64,000 nt of DNA from NCBI GenBank assembly GCA_040217175.1, contig JAVJNT010000001.1, positions 186,001 to 250,000 of the forward strand. The letters run 5' to 3'. Positions 8,171-16,478 of this stretch are shown piece by piece (positions within the stretch are counted from its first letter, which is position 1; every line of letters begins with the position of its first letter). The stretch is from Phycisphaerales bacterium. GTDB lineage: Bacteria; Planctomycetota; Phycisphaerae; Phycisphaerales; UBA1924. The position numbers and the translations under genes were made by a program. The notes beneath the pieces are model-generated. The model made no database searches. It had not been told where the DNA came from and saw only the letters and a list, made by a program, of their open reading frames with translations.

Positions 8171-8712
8171 GTCGTGGCTCCCGGTCTGGCTTCTCGATTG
8201 GGGTTCTCGGTCGATGACCAGGAGCACCATCGGCCGGTTCTCGGCCTCACTCCAGCCCGGCTCGATTCGCCCACCGGGCACCGCGCCCCCGCCAGGGGCC
8301 ACCGTGGGCCCACCGGCGGCCACCGGGCCCCGCGATCGGGCGACCGGGCCCCGAAATTAGGCCGCCGGGCCTCGGGCCGAAGCGACAGCGCCCCACCCCG
8401 AAAAGAACGTGCCCCACGCGATGGGGCGGCTTCTCCGGCCGCCGAGGCACGGTCGCCGCGCAGCGGGACGGCCAGGTCCGGGGCTCTTGCGGCCTTCGGA
8501 ACGGCTCCGCAGGCCTCCAAAGCCCCGCCGCGTGCCGCCAAAGCGGCCCCGAAGGCCACGCGCGTCGCTCCTTGAGGCGTCGGAGGGATTCTGGAGGCCG
8601 TGCACACGGCTCAGCACGCGAGATGGACCGCTCCGGCGGGCTTCGGAGGGGTTCCGGGAGGCTGAGGAGCCGCTTCGCGAGCGAAGGAAACGCCTGTCCA
8701 AGCCTTCGACGC
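8171..8712. other. 542-base gene-free, extremely GC-rich stretch with degenerate repeats
   Basis: No convincing gene is present; open frames on both strands are Pro/Arg/Gly-rich and without recognisable folds. From about 8270 to 8360 the sequence is built from variants of GGCCACCGGGCCCCG and GGCGACCGGGCCCCG. Between about 8575 and 8675 two related blocks (GGCGTCGGAGGGATTCTGGA and GGCTTCGGAGGGGTTCCGGG) lie about 70 bases apart. The stretch must hold the promoter of the hypothetical gene starting at 8170 and the 3' region of the dockerin gene ending at 8713. Strong secondary structure is expected. Confidence 0.6.
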
Positions 8713-11133
8713 TTACGGGCACCCCGCGTCGAAGGCGTTCTGGAAGGCCAGGAAGTCGAACAGCGTCAGGCTTCCATCGCCATCGAAGTCGGCGGCCGGG
8801 TCGCCGGCGGCGAAGAGGTTTTGGTAGGCCAGGAAGTCGAAGAGCGTGAGTTCGCCGTCGGCGTCGAGGTCGGCGGGGCAGGGGGTGGTCGGGCAGCCCC
8901 AGCGTGCGAGGTAGCCAGAGCCCACGCCGCCGGCGGTGACGAACGCCCCGCCCGCGATCAGCGCAGGGCCCGCGCCATCATCGAAGACTACCAGGGCGTT
9001 GACGGTGTCGCTCGTCCCCGTCGCCAGTGGGGTCCAAGCGCCCCCGTCCCACCGCGCGATGTGGTTTGCTTCCACGCCGCCAGCGGTGGTAAAGTTTCCC
9101 GCGGCATACAGGGCCGGGCCCGAGCCATCGTCGAAGACCGAGAGGGCGAAGATCCTGTTGTCGACGCCCGGCCCCAGTGGCGTCCACTCCAGACCGTCCC
9201 ACCGCGCGATGCGGTTGGCTTCCACGCCCCCGGCCGTCGTGAAGTTGCCCGCGGCGTAGAGCGCTGGCCCCGTACCATCGTCGAACACGGCGAGGTCGTA
9301 GACCGCGCCGTTCACCCCGGCGCCCAGGGGCGTCCAGTCCTGCCCATCCCACCGGGCCACGCGGCTGGCGCCCACGCCCCCAGCGGTGGTGAAACCTCCA
9401 CCGGCGTACAGCGCAGGGCCCGTGCCGTCGTCGAAGATCGCCAGGCTGCCAACGCCGTCGTTCATCCCCGTGCCCAGCGGCGTCCACGCCGAACCATCCC
9501 ATCGGGCGATGTAGTTGACACGCGTGTCGCCGGCGAACGTAAAGGACCCTGCCGCGTAGAGCGCCGACCCGGCGCCGTCGTCGTAGGCCAGCAGTTCACC
9601 CACCCCTGCGTTGGTCCCCGACCCAACCGGCGACCAGGCCGAGCCGTCCCACCGCGCAATATGGAAGACGCGCGGGCCGCCGGGGGCGGCGGTGAACGAG
9701 CCTCCGGCGTAGATAGCCGGGCCCGTGCCGTCGTCGAAGCCTGCCAGCGCCGAAACCGTGCTGCTCAATCCGCCCGCAAGCGGTTCCCACGCCGAGCCAT
9801 CCCAGCGGGCGACCCGGCTCGCTTCCACGGCGCCGGCGGTGGTGAACCAGCCGCCCGCGTACAGGGCCCGGCCCGCGCCGTCGTCGAACGACGCCAGGGC
9901 GTACACCCGCAGGTCCATTCCCGAACCGACGGGCGACAATGCCGAGCCGTCCCAGCGGGTGATCCAGTTGGTCCGCACGCCGGCGGCGGTGGTAAAGGCG
10001 CCGCCGGCGTACAGTTGCAGACCGTCGCCATCGTCGTAGGCTTGCAAGGCCGCGATGCCCGGGTCGACGCCGCCGGCGACACCCCCGGGGATGCCGATCC
10101 ACGTCGCTCCATTCCAACGGGCCAGCCCGTTGGCCTGACGGCCGCCCGCGGTGGTAAACACGCCACCGGCGTACAGGGCCGGCCCTTCGCCGTCGTCGAA
10201 GACCGACAGTGCGGCGACCGCGCCATCCATCTCGGTGTCCACCGACGACCACGCCGAGCCGTCCCATCGGGCGATCCGGGTGGCGTCGACGCCGCCGGCC
10301 CTCGTAAAAGTACCGCCGGCGTACAGGTCCGGGCCACCGCCATCGTCGAAGATCGCCAGCGCGGGGACCACGTGGTTCATGCCGCTGCCAAGCGTCGACC
10401 AGGTCGAGCCATCCCAGCGTGCGATGTGGTTGGCGTCGAGCCCGCCCGCGAAGTTGAAGTTGCCGCCCACGTAAAGTGCTGGATCGCTGCCATTGTCGAA
10501 GGCGAGCAGGCTCTGCACGTGCGCGTTTCCGAATCGTGCGCCGAGCCCCTCTCCGAGCGGCGACCACGCCGAGCCGTCCCAGCGAGCGATGCCGTTGGCC
10601 GACACGCCGCCGGCGGTGGTGAAGTTCCCGCCGGCATAGAGCGCCGGTCCGGTCCCATCGTCGAAGACGATCAGCGTCGAAACCGAACCATCCACGCCGG
10701 TGCCGACAGGTGCCCATGCCGAGCCATCCCATCGGGCGATGAAACTAACGCGGACCTCGCCGGCGTGGATGAAGCTGCCGCCCGCGTAAAGGGCCTCCCC
10801 CGTGCCGTCGTCGAAGACCGCAAGGGACCGGACCGTGCTGCTCATCCCCGTGCCCACAGGCGACCAACTCGAGCCGTCCCAGCGAGCGATCCGCCTTGCG
10901 TCTGGCTGGCCACCGGCGGTGGTAAACTGGCCCCCGACGTACAGAGCCTCACCACTCCCGTCGTTCCAGGTGGTCATGGCAAGGATGGGGTCGTTCACGC
11001 CGCGAACCCCGAACACCCCCTCGGCCCACTCCGGCTCGCACGGCTGCCCAACCGCCCGCTGCCCACCCAACACCACCGCCAGCAGCCCCAAGACCACCGG
11101 CACCACACCCCCACGCATCGATCCTGCTCGCAT
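8713..11133 (-). CDS. secreted repeat protein with C-terminal GC-type dockerin (copy A)
   Basis: 806 aa. The ATG at 11133 follows GGGAGGATTGGTG, a strong Shine-Dalgarno, and begins a signal peptide (MRAGSMRGGVVPVVLGLLAVVL, cleavage near VGQ-PCE). The mature protein is 13 full repeats and one degenerate repeat of about 50 residues, each reading roughly ARWDGSAWSPLGTG, then FDDGTGPALYAGG, then FTTAGGV. Such WD-containing repeats suggest a beta-propeller-like or beta-solenoid surface protein. The last 55 residues are two EF-hand-like dockerin segments (DLDADGELTLFDFLAYQ and DFDGDGSLTLFDFLAFQ) and end in AGCP, the pattern annotated in Phycisphaerae as a GC-type dockerin. Known: this tail is common on secreted proteins of the group. 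Inferred: extracellular or cell-surface location. The ligand is unknown. Confidence 0.85.
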   Translation of the reverse strand: MRAGSMRGGVVPVVLGLLAVVLGGQRAVGQPCEPEWAEGVFGVRGVNDPILAMTTWNDGSGEALYVGGQFTTAGGQPDARRIARWDGSSWSPVGTGMSSTVRSLAVFDDGTGEALYAGGSFIHAGEVRVSFIARWDGSAWAPVGTGVDGSVSTLIVFDDGTGPALYAGGNFTTAGGVSANGIARWDGSAWSPLGEGLGARFGNAHVQSLLAFDNGSDPALYVGGNFNFAGGLDANHIARWDGSTWSTLGSGMNHVVPALAIFDDGGGPDLYAGGTFTRAGGVDATRIARWDGSAWSSVDTEMDGAVAALSVFDDGEGPALYAGGVFTTAGGRQANGLARWNGATWIGIPGGVAGGVDPGIAALQAYDDGDGLQLYAGGAFTTAAGVRTNWITRWDGSALSPVGSGMDLRVYALASFDDGAGRALYAGGWFTTAGAVEASRVARWDGSAWEPLAGGLSSTVSALAGFDDGTGPAIYAGGSFTAAPGGPRVFHIARWDGSAWSPVGSGTNAGVGELLAYDDGAGSALYAAGSFTFAGDTRVNYIARWDGSAWTPLGTGMNDGVGSLAIFDDGTGPALYAGGGFTTAGGVGASRVARWDGQDWTPLGAGVNGAVYDLAVFDDGTGPALYAAGNFTTAGGVEANRIARWDGLEWTPLGPGVDNRIFALSVFDDGSGPALYAAGNFTTAGGVEANHIARWDGGAWTPLATGTSDTVNALVVFDDGAGPALIAGGAFVTAGGVGSGYLARWGCPTTPCPADLDADGELTLFDFLAYQNLFAAGDPAADFDGDGSLTLFDFLAFQNAFDAGCP

Positions 11134-11160
11134 CACCAATCCTCCCGGCCGCGAACAACC

Positions 11161-11208
11161 GTGCCGGGACCAATCCCCAGCCGGCACGCCGTGCAACGAG
11201 TCAATGTA
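11161..11208 (-). promoter_or_regulatory. leader of dockerin gene A: -10 element and conserved hairpin
   Basis: On the minus strand TACATT (11203-11208) could be the -10. Downstream, 11161-11187 forms a hairpin (arms GTGCCGG and CCGGCAC, 13-base loop containing GGGGATTGG). Then comes the GGAGG site. The same 27-base hairpin and a matching TATATT lie before dockerin gene C at 16316-16363. Confidence 0.5.
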
Positions 11209-11268
11209 CCCGATCGCGGGCAGATCCGGAAACGAATCCTCAGAATGTCCCGCCATAGGCACGCGGCT

Positions 11269-13722
11269 TCACGGACACCCCGCCGCGAACGCGTTCTGGA
11301 ACGCCAGGAAGTCGAAGATCGTCAGCGAGCCGTCGCCATCAAAGTCGGCGGCGAGGTCACCATCCTGGAAGAGGTTCTGGAATGCGAGGAAGTCGAAGAT
11401 GGTGAGCACGCCGTCGCCATCGAGGTCGGCACGGCAGTCCGCCGGGCAGAGCCGCTGGTAGGCCATGTTCGAGATCTGCAGCGAGGCGACCGAGTCGAGG
11501 GTGCCCCCGAAGTACAGGCCCGCGTGGGGCCCGGTCTGGATGCCCGCCATCGCGCCGACCGAGATGCGCGGGGCCTCGCCCGCGATCTCCCATGCGATAC
11601 CGTCCCAGGCCAGTAGCCTGCCGTCGTTCGCGCTGGCGTAGAGCCGTCGGCCGTCGCCCCGGTCCAATTCTGCGAAGTCATACGGCACCACCGAACCATC
11701 GGGCACGCCCATATCGCTCCAGCCCGCGCCATCCCAGCTCGCGACGTACCGCGTCGCGACGCCGCCGGCTTCCTGGAAGAATCCGCTGGCGACGACGACC
11801 GGCTGGCCGCCGATATCGGTGGCAGCGAGCGCGAACAAGCGCTCGTCGACGCCCGTCTGCATCGTGTCCCAGCTCGTTCCGTCCCATCGTGCGATCCGCC
11901 GCGCGACGCGGCCGTCGACGCGGTCGAAGTCTCCGCCCACGAACAGTGCCGGGCCCCGGCCGTCTTCGGCGGCCAGGAGATCGAACACCCTTCGATTGAT
12001 CGAGCCCTCGGTGCGTCGCCAGGCGGCTCCGTCCCAACGGGCCAACGGGCCGAGGAACTCGGCGCCCGAGCGATCGAACTCGCCCCCGGCAAACAGCGTC
12101 GGCCCGCTCCCGTCGTCGAACACTTCCAGGGCGTAGACGGTGTCATCGAATCCCTCGCCGACGGGGTGCCATTGATCACCGTCCCATCGTGCGACGCGAA
12201 GGGTCTCCCGGCCGCTTGCCGAGCCAAACTCGCCGGCGACGTGCAGTTGCGGCCCGTCGCCGGCATCGAACATGGTCATGTCGTACACCCGGGAGATGCG
12301 GACCGTGCCACCCGCATGCACGCCGCCGTCGAGCGAAACGAACCGCTGGCCATCCCACATGGCAACGCTCATCGAGGCGATCCCGCCAGCGGATTCGAAG
12401 CTGCCGCCGATGTAGACCACCGCGTCGGCACCCTCGCCGTGGACGACCATCGACACCACGGAGTCGTTGGGTCCACCCCCGAGCGCCGACCACTGCCCCT
12501 CTTTCCAACGGGCGATCGAGTATGCACCCACGGGTCGGTCCCCGGGCAGGTCGCCGTCCCATCGCCGACCCGCCTCGCGAAAGGAGCCGTAGGCGTACAG
12601 GGCTGGCCCTTGGCCATCGTCGTGGACGACGCCACCGACGACGGTGTGGGGGTAGGGCGTGGTTGATTGCACGCCGTGTTCGACGCCCAGCCACTGGGTG
12701 CCGTCCCAGCGAGCGATCTTGAAACTCCGGATGCCGTCGACAGAGGTGAAGTCACCGGTGACGTACATGTGCGGGCCGTTCCCGTCGTCGAAGGGCACGA
12801 AGCCGCGAACCAGGCTGTTTGGTCCAGCCGTGCCGCTGGGCGTCGACCATGCCGCACCGTCCCAGATGGCCACGTGGGAAGCCTGCTCGCCGCCCGCCTC
12901 GTAGATGAACCCGCCGGCCCAGAGCTTCGGCCCGCTGCCGTCATCGAAAATGGCGATGTCCAGGACGTTCGTTGTGTCCAGCCCGTCGCCCACCTGCGAC
13001 CACGCCGCGCCGTCCCAGCTTGCGATGCCGGGGATGGGTCGCCCGTCGACCGTCCGGAACCAGCCGGCCGCGTAGAGCACAGGCCCTTCGCCGTGGTCGT
13101 AGACCTCGAAGTCGTATACGGCTCGGTCGAACTCGGCACCAACGTCCTGCCAGTTGCTGCCGTTCCAGGCGGCCGCGTTTCGGATCGGCTTGCCGCCGGC
13201 CGAGGTGAAGCTCCCGCCCGCGTACAGCACCGGGCCCTCGGGCCCATCGAGGCTCTTGAGCGTGTTCACCCAGCCGCGAACGCCCTCGCCAACGGCGGAC
13301 CAGGTCTGGCCATCCCACCGCGCGATGTTCCCCGTGTCGATGCCCCCGGCCGTCGTGAAGGAGCCGCCAACGTAGAGCGCAGGCCCGGAGCCATCATCAT
13401 GCACGACCGCACAGAACGGTCGGTTGTTCATCTCGTTGTCGACCGATTGCAGCGTGGCGCCGTCCCAGCGGGCGAAGTAACGACCGTCGCTGCACCCCAC
13501 GGAAAGAAAGTCTCCCACGAGGTACAAGGCCGGCCCGGACCCGTCATCGAACGTGACCGCCTCGTAGACGAGTCCGCTCGCTCCCGGCGGACAGAACAAG
13601 CCATCGACGTAGCCCGGCTCGCAGTCCTGGGCCACCAGCGGCATAGCCACAAGCATGGCTACGAACGCCGCGATCCACCGGGCCGGCGTACGCCAACGAT
13701 CTGCTTGAAGTGCGTGCTTCAT
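11269..13722 (-). CDS. secreted repeat protein with C-terminal GC-type dockerin (copy B)
   Basis: 817 aa. The ATG at 13722 has GGAGG about 6 bases upstream. A signal peptide is clear (WIAAFVAMLVAMPLVAQ). Roughly 13 repeats of the FDDGSGPALYVGGSF ... IARWDG type follow, more divergent than in copies A and C; several repeats have lost the arginine or changed WDG (AAWNGSNWQ, ARWKEGQWS). The C-terminus carries tandem dockerin segments (DLDGDGVLTIFDFLAFQ, DFDGDGSLTIFDFLAFQ) and ends AGCP. It starts only 28 bases after the stop of copy C, so the two are probably co-transcribed, and it lacks the hairpin leader seen before A and C. Probably secreted and surface-associated; binding partner unknown. 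Confidence 0.85.
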   Translation of the reverse strand: MKHALQADRWRTPARWIAAFVAMLVAMPLVAQDCEPGYVDGLFCPPGASGLVYEAVTFDDGSGPALYLVGDFLSVGCSDGRYFARWDGATLQSVDNEMNNRPFCAVVHDDGSGPALYVGGSFTTAGGIDTGNIARWDGQTWSAVGEGVRGWVNTLKSLDGPEGPVLYAGGSFTSAGGKPIRNAAAWNGSNWQDVGAEFDRAVYDFEVYDHGEGPVLYAAGWFRTVDGRPIPGIASWDGAAWSQVGDGLDTTNVLDIAIFDDGSGPKLWAGGFIYEAGGEQASHVAIWDGAAWSTPSGTAGPNSLVRGFVPFDDGNGPHMYVTGDFTSVDGIRSFKIARWDGTQWLGVEHGVQSTTPYPHTVVGGVVHDDGQGPALYAYGSFREAGRRWDGDLPGDRPVGAYSIARWKEGQWSALGGGPNDSVVSMVVHGEGADAVVYIGGSFESAGGIASMSVAMWDGQRFVSLDGGVHAGGTVRISRVYDMTMFDAGDGPQLHVAGEFGSASGRETLRVARWDGDQWHPVGEGFDDTVYALEVFDDGSGPTLFAGGEFDRSGAEFLGPLARWDGAAWRRTEGSINRRVFDLLAAEDGRGPALFVGGDFDRVDGRVARRIARWDGTSWDTMQTGVDERLFALAATDIGGQPVVVASGFFQEAGGVATRYVASWDGAGWSDMGVPDGSVVPYDFAELDRGDGRRLYASANDGRLLAWDGIAWEIAGEAPRISVGAMAGIQTGPHAGLYFGGTLDSVASLQISNMAYQRLCPADCRADLDGDGVLTIFDFLAFQNLFQDGDLAADFDGDGSLTIFDFLAFQNAFAAGCP

Positions 13723-13750
13723 GCCTGTCCTCCGTACATTGGTCCGTGCT

Positions 13751-16288
13751 TCAGTCGCACCCGGCGTCGAACGCGTCCTGGAACGCCAGGAAATCCATGA
13801 CGGTCAGCTCGCCGTCGCCATCGAAGTCGGCTTGCGGATCGCCAACGCGGTAGAGGTTGATGAAGGCCAGGAAGTCGAAGACCGTCAGCCGGCCGTCGGC
13901 GTCCAGGTCGGTCCGGCACGGCTCGACGCAGCCCCAGCGGGCGATGTTGGACGACGCCAGGCCGCCCGCGGTGGTGAACTCGCCGCCGGCGAACAGGGCC
14001 GGGCCATGGCCGTCGTCGAAGGCCGCCAGCGCGCCGACCGCGGGCACCGGCCGGCCGCCCACGCCCGCGTCGCCCGCGGGGCCGACGAGCCCGGTCCAGC
14101 GCAGGCCGTCCCAGCGGGCGATGCCGCTGGCCGGCACCCCGCCCGCGGTGGCAAAGCCGCCACCGGCGAACAGGGCCTGGCCGCGGCCGTCGTCGGCGAC
14201 CGCCAGCACGCGGGCCACCGAGAAGCTCAGCCCATCGCCCAGCGGCTCCCAGGTGCTCCCATCCCAGCGTGCCACGGAGCGGGCTGGCACGCCCGAGCCG
14301 GAGCCCCCACCTGGGCCCCGTTGGCCGCCGGCGGTGTCGAAGCTGCCGATGGCGTACAACGCCTCGCCCCGGCCGTCGTCGTAGACCGCCAGGCCGCGCA
14401 CGCGGTTTTCCATGCCGCCGCCGACCTGCGTCCACGAAGTGCCGTCCCAGCGTGCCAGGTAGAACGCCTGCACACCGCCGGCGGCCGTGAAGCCGCCGCC
14501 CGCGTACAGCGCCGGGCCGGTCCCGTCGTCGTAGACCGCCAGGGCGAGCACTCCGCCGTTCAGCCCCGAGCCGAGTGGCGCCCAGGCGTCGCCATCCCAC
14601 CGCGCGATGTTGTTGGCGGGGACGCCGCCTGCGTTGATGAACTCGCCGCCCACGTACAGGGCCGGTCCCGAGCCATCATCGAACACGGACAGCGCCTGGC
14701 CCGTGCCGCGCTGGCCGCGATCGCGCGTCAGGCCCTCGCCGAGCGGTGACCACGAGGCCCCGTCCCACCGCGCGATGGCGTTGGCGCGCTGCCCGCCGGC
14801 CTCGTCGAAGCGGCCCGTGGCGAACAGGGCCGGGCCGGCGCCGTCGTCGAAGCCGGCGATGGCGAAGACGCTGGAGTTCATGCCCATCCCCAGCGGCGAC
14901 CATGCCGTTCCGTCCCATCGCGCGATGTGGTTGGCCGCCACGCCGCCGGCGTACTCGAACTCGCCGCCGGCGAACAGGGCGGCGCCGTCCGCGAGTTCGA
15001 CGGCCGCCAGGGCCCAGACCTCGCGTTGCAGGCCCGCGCCGCGGTCGAGGCCCGGGGCCGGGCCCCACCCAACGCCGTCCCACTGCGCGACGCTCGCGGC
15101 CCGCACGCCGCCGGCCTCCTCGAAGAAGCCGCCCACCAGCAGCACGCGGCGCCCACCAAGGTCGAAGCTCGCCAGCGCATCGGCCCGCGTATACGAGCCG
15201 AAACCGGTCAGGCCCGTGCCCAGGGCCTCCCAGCTATCGCCTTCCCACCGGGCCACGCCGCGGGCGAGTTCGCCGCCGGCGGACGTGAGCTCACCGACGA
15301 CGTAGAGCGCCGGGCCGCGGCCGTCGTCGTGGGCGTGCATGGCCACGACCGGCTCTTCGCGCCCGCCGCCCACGCCCTGGCCGCCCGGACCGGCCAGGGG
15401 CGACCACCGCCGTCCGTCCCACTTGGCCACGTTCGCGGCCTCGATGACCCCCGCCCGCCAGAACGAGCCACCCGCGTACAGCGCCGGACCGCGGCCGTCG
15501 TCGAAGACCGCCAGGGCGGCGCCGTCGCCATTGAGCCCGTTGCCGGGCCCCTGGAAGTCGACGCCGTCCCAGCGCACGATGCGGTTGGCCGCGCGGCCGC
15601 CCGCGCGCAGGAAGCGGCCGGTGGCGAAGAGCGCCGGCCCATCGCCATCGTCGAAGACCACGAGGTCGCGCACTTCGCCGTCGATACCCTGGCCGTCGGG
15701 GCCCGCGAGCGCTTCCCACGCCGAGCCGTCCCACCGCGCGATGTTGCTCGCGGCGTCGCCGCCCGCGGTGGTGAAGCGCCCGCCCACGTAGAGCGCCGGG
15801 CCCCGGCCGTCGTCGTAGACCGCCATGGCGTAGGCCAGGCCGCCCAGGCCGGCGCCCAGCGCTTCCCAGCGCTCGCCGTCCCAGCGCGCGATGAAGTTGA
15901 CGCGCTCGCCGCCGATGCTCGAGAAGCCGCCGCAGGCATAGAGCGCTTCGCCTCGCCCGTCGTCGTAGACCGCCAGGTCGTACACCGCGGCGAAGTCGTC
16001 GTCGACCCCCGAGCCAAGCGACGACCATTGGCGGCCGTCGTATCGCGCGATGTTCCGCGCAGCGGCCCCGCCCAGCGCGGTGAACTGCCCGCCCACGTAC
16101 ACCGCGGGCCCGGTGCCATCATCGAAAGCCAGCATCGCACGCACGGGCCGGTCGGCCCCGGGCAGAAAGAACGCTTCGGACCATTTGGGCTCGCACGCCT
16201 GCGCGGCCGACCGATCGGTGGCCAGCAGCAGGGCTAACAGGCCCACCAGCGCCAGCGACGCACCCCCACGCATCGATCCTGCTCGCAT
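13751..16288 (-). CDS. secreted repeat protein with C-terminal GC-type dockerin (copy C)
   Basis: 845 aa. The ATG at 16288 follows GGGAGGGCTGGTG. It begins MRAGSMRGG, identical to copy A, and continues as a signal peptide (LVGLLALLLATDRSAAQ). About 13 full WDG/FDDG/YAGG repeats are followed by a degenerate one (IARWGCVEP). The dockerin tail differs slightly (DADGRLTVFDFLAFINLY and DGDGELTVMDFLAFQDAF) and ends AGCD. The first in transcription order of the three copies, it probably drives copy B as well. Copies A and C share the leader and the start of the signal peptide, pointing to duplication within the cluster. Function is inferred only as an extracellular or surface repeat protein. Confidence 0.85.
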   Translation of the reverse strand: MRAGSMRGGASLALVGLLALLLATDRSAAQACEPKWSEAFFLPGADRPVRAMLAFDDGTGPAVYVGGQFTALGGAAARNIARYDGRQWSSLGSGVDDDFAAVYDLAVYDDGRGEALYACGGFSSIGGERVNFIARWDGERWEALGAGLGGLAYAMAVYDDGRGPALYVGGRFTTAGGDAASNIARWDGSAWEALAGPDGQGIDGEVRDLVVFDDGDGPALFATGRFLRAGGRAANRIVRWDGVDFQGPGNGLNGDGAALAVFDDGRGPALYAGGSFWRAGVIEAANVAKWDGRRWSPLAGPGGQGVGGGREEPVVAMHAHDDGRGPALYVVGELTSAGGELARGVARWEGDSWEALGTGLTGFGSYTRADALASFDLGGRRVLLVGGFFEEAGGVRAASVAQWDGVGWGPAPGLDRGAGLQREVWALAAVELADGAALFAGGEFEYAGGVAANHIARWDGTAWSPLGMGMNSSVFAIAGFDDGAGPALFATGRFDEAGGQRANAIARWDGASWSPLGEGLTRDRGQRGTGQALSVFDDGSGPALYVGGEFINAGGVPANNIARWDGDAWAPLGSGLNGGVLALAVYDDGTGPALYAGGGFTAAGGVQAFYLARWDGTSWTQVGGGMENRVRGLAVYDDGRGEALYAIGSFDTAGGQRGPGGGSGSGVPARSVARWDGSTWEPLGDGLSFSVARVLAVADDGRGQALFAGGGFATAGGVPASGIARWDGLRWTGLVGPAGDAGVGGRPVPAVGALAAFDDGHGPALFAGGEFTTAGGLASSNIARWGCVEPCRTDLDADGRLTVFDFLAFINLYRVGDPQADFDGDGELTVMDFLAFQDAFDAGCD

Positions 16289-16315
16289 CACCAGCCCTCC
16301 CGGCCGCAGATCGCC

Positions 16316-16363
16316 GTGCCGGGACCAATCCCCAGCCGGCACACCGCGCAAGTGGTCAATATA
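16316..16363 (-). promoter_or_regulatory. leader of dockerin gene C: TATATT -10 and conserved hairpin
   Basis: TATATT at 16358-16363 (minus strand) could be the -10. The hairpin at 16316-16342 is identical over 27 bases to that before copy A. It is followed by the GGGAGG ribosome binding site. Because the repeats have diverged more than the leader, the element is either recently copied or under selection. Confidence 0.5.
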
Positions 16364-16426
16364 CCCGATCGCGGTCGGATCGAGAATTGACTTCTTCGAA
16401 CATGCGGCGTCGCAGACGAACGGCCA

Positions 16427-16465
16427 TGGGCACCAGGCGTCGAACGTGTTCTGGAACGTCCGGGA
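16427..16465 (-). pseudogene. remnant of the 3' end of a fourth dockerin gene
   Basis: On the minus strand this segment reads FQNTFDAWCP, against FQNAFDAGCP at the end of copies A and B. The DNA matches the 3' ends of the three intact genes over about 39 bases, with scattered differences. Upstream the similarity stops (SRT replaces DFLA) and no stop codon follows the last proline codon. It sits where the end of another copy would lie, just before the leader of copy C and just after the miaB stop. The best explanation is deletion of a fourth tandem copy. Confidence 0.6.
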
Positions 16466-16478
16466 GCGGAGTGTTCGG

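Noticed and set aside
8572-11616. A 1014-codon plus-strand frame opposite dockerin gene A
   Set aside because: Its apparent repeats are the mirror of the real minus-strand repeats; the minus-strand gene has a signal peptide, SD and dockerin.
9000-16000. Regularly spaced DNA repeats that might look like a CRISPR or satellite array
   Set aside because: They are in-frame codons for the 50-residue protein repeats, degenerate and continuous, with no spacers.
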